From: UBA8108 sp965659285 | GTDB taxonomy: Bacteria; Planctomycetota; UBA8108 | Reading direction: 5' to 3' | Assembly: GCA_965659285.1 (NCBI GenBank) | Contig: CBFHWB010000198.1 | Span: forward strand, 1 to 6,806 | Length of the DNA: 6,806 bases | Notes under the pieces: generated by a model | Told to the model about the DNA's origin: nothing | What the model saw: only the letters and a program-made list of their open reading frames with translations | The model's database searches: none | In this document: one piece after another, positions 6,268-6,806 of the stretch | Layout of the letters: each line of letters begins with the position of its first letter | Numbering within the stretch: position 1 is the stretch's first letter | Position numbers and translations under genes: made by a program

Positions 6268-6806
6268 ATGGCAACGCTTTATAAGGGCGAAGAAGCAGAT
6301 GTGATCTGCGCAGGGGCCAGCGCGCGCGCGCTGGCCTTCTCCTGCCTGCGCGCCGGATTGCGGCCGGTGACCTGTGACCTGTTCTACGACTCCGACCTCG
6401 CCGCCCGCTGCCCGGGGGTAAAAATCGACGCCGGCTCCTGGCCGGAGGACATCCTGTCCACCCTCGAGCGGCTGCCCCCCCTGCCGGTCATCTATTCAGG
6501 CGGCCTCGAAAACCACCCCGAGCTCGTTCGCCGCCTGCAGGACCGTCACGAGATCATCGGTAATGACGCTGAGGTTCTCGAGCGGGCCCTCGACCCCTTC
6601 GTTCTCAGCCGCTGCCTCACGGCCGCCGGACTCAGAGTGCCTGAGATCCGAAGGGCTGGAGACGGATCTTCCGGAGAAGACGACTGGCTCTCGAAGCCCA
6701 CCAGGGGCGGTGGCGGCATCGGAATAGAAACCGCCTCACAGGTGAAAAATAGAGAGGGACACTACCTGCAACGTTTCATTGATGGCGCTCCAGCCTCCGC
6801 TCTCTT
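6268..6806 (+). CDS. ATP-grasp domain protein, predicted ATP-dependent carboligase related to biotin carboxylase (partial, C-terminus beyond right edge)
   Basis: The frame is open from ATG 6268 to the window end: 179 full codons plus two bases. The ATG has no clear Shine-Dalgarno; it is the first start that keeps the whole N-terminal fold. Residues 11-44 form a Rossmann-like pre-ATP-grasp segment (DVICAGASARALAFSCLRAG, then DLFYDSDLA). Next come IGNDAEVLERALDPF at 97-111, the hinge AAGLRVPEIR at 119-128, the ATP-binding lysine and glycine loop WLSKPTRGGGGIGIE at 140-154, and YLQRFIDGAPASAL at 166-179. This differs from the MfnD-like protein and resembles predicted carboligases that recur near bacterial fae and H4MPT genes. 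Their substrate is not known to me. A role in adding an amino acid, such as glutamate, to the methylofuran or H4MPT cofactor is a guess from fold and position. It is divergent from fae. Confidence 0.85.
   Translation, partial: MATLYKGEEADVICAGASARALAFSCLRAGLRPVTCDLFYDSDLAARCPGVKIDAGSWPEDILSTLERLPPLPVIYSGGLENHPELVRRLQDRHEIIGNDAEVLERALDPFVLSRCLTAAGLRVPEIRRAGDGSSGEDDWLSKPTRGGGGIGIETASQVKNREGHYLQRFIDGAPASAL
6315..6336. repeat. 22-bp perfect palindrome with alternating CG core, inside the ATP-grasp gene
   Basis: GGCCAG at 6315-6320 and CTGGCC at 6331-6336 flank an alternating CGCGCGCGCG core (6321-6330); the whole 22 bp is self-complementary. It encodes residues GASARALA of the nucleotide-binding loop (about 16-23), so coding for Ala and Arg with GC-rich codons explains part of it. 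Alternating CG of this length can adopt Z-DNA or extrude as a hairpin. Confidence 0.6.

Noticed and set aside
1..6806. tRNA, rRNA, CRISPR arrays, IS elements or prophage genes
   Set aside because: No cloverleaf, spaced repeat array, transposase motif or terminal inverted repeat was recognised on either strand.

Overview
This is a GC-rich bacterial window (well above 60% G+C by eye) dominated by genes of tetrahydromethanopterin (H4MPT) and methanofuran/methylofuran-linked one-carbon metabolism. They are flanked by two secreted beta-propeller-type proteins. The most likely host group is Planctomycetota or a similar environmental lineage. The secreted PQQ-like propeller opens its mature part with an N-W-P-x-W-R-G-P-T-G-x-G block and the other flank is an FG-GAP/VCBS (CRTAC1-like) protein, both abundant in planctomycetes. 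Bacterial H4MPT genes are also known there. This placement is an inference from gene content, not a phylogeny.

Layout. (1) 1-1278, minus strand: the N-terminal 426 residues of a membrane-anchored FG-GAP/VCBS repeat protein that runs off the left edge. (2) 1279-1417: divergent intergenic region with a 9-bp tandem repeat and an AT-rich -10-like box. (3) 1418-4676, plus strand: three tightly coupled genes. They encode an exported PQQ-like beta-propeller protein (GTG start), an ATP-grasp ligase resembling MfnD (tyramine-glutamate ligase; ATGA overlap) and an ASKHA-fold MfnF-like protein of the 'H4MPT-linked C1 transfer pathway' family (TTG start, TTGA overlap). (4) 4683-6178, minus strand: fae (formaldehyde-activating enzyme) followed by an NAD(P)-dependent methylene-H4MPT dehydrogenase of the MtdA/B/C family. 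A terminator-like hairpin lies between them. (5) 6179-6267: AT-rich divergent promoter region. (6) 6268-6806, plus strand: the N-terminal 179 residues of a second, different ATP-grasp protein, cut by the right edge.

How they fit together: Fae condenses formaldehyde with (dephospho)H4MPT to methylene-H4MPT, and the Mtd enzyme oxidises this to methenyl-H4MPT with NAD(P)+. Downstream steps need methenyl cyclohydrolase (Mch) and the formyltransferase/hydrolase complex (Fhc), which uses a methanofuran-type carrier; neither is in the window. The MfnD-like and MfnF-like genes, and possibly the right-hand ATP-grasp gene, plausibly make that carrier. The window therefore holds two catalytic steps of formaldehyde oxidation plus cofactor synthesis genes. 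No RNA genes, CRISPR arrays, IS elements or prophage signs were seen.
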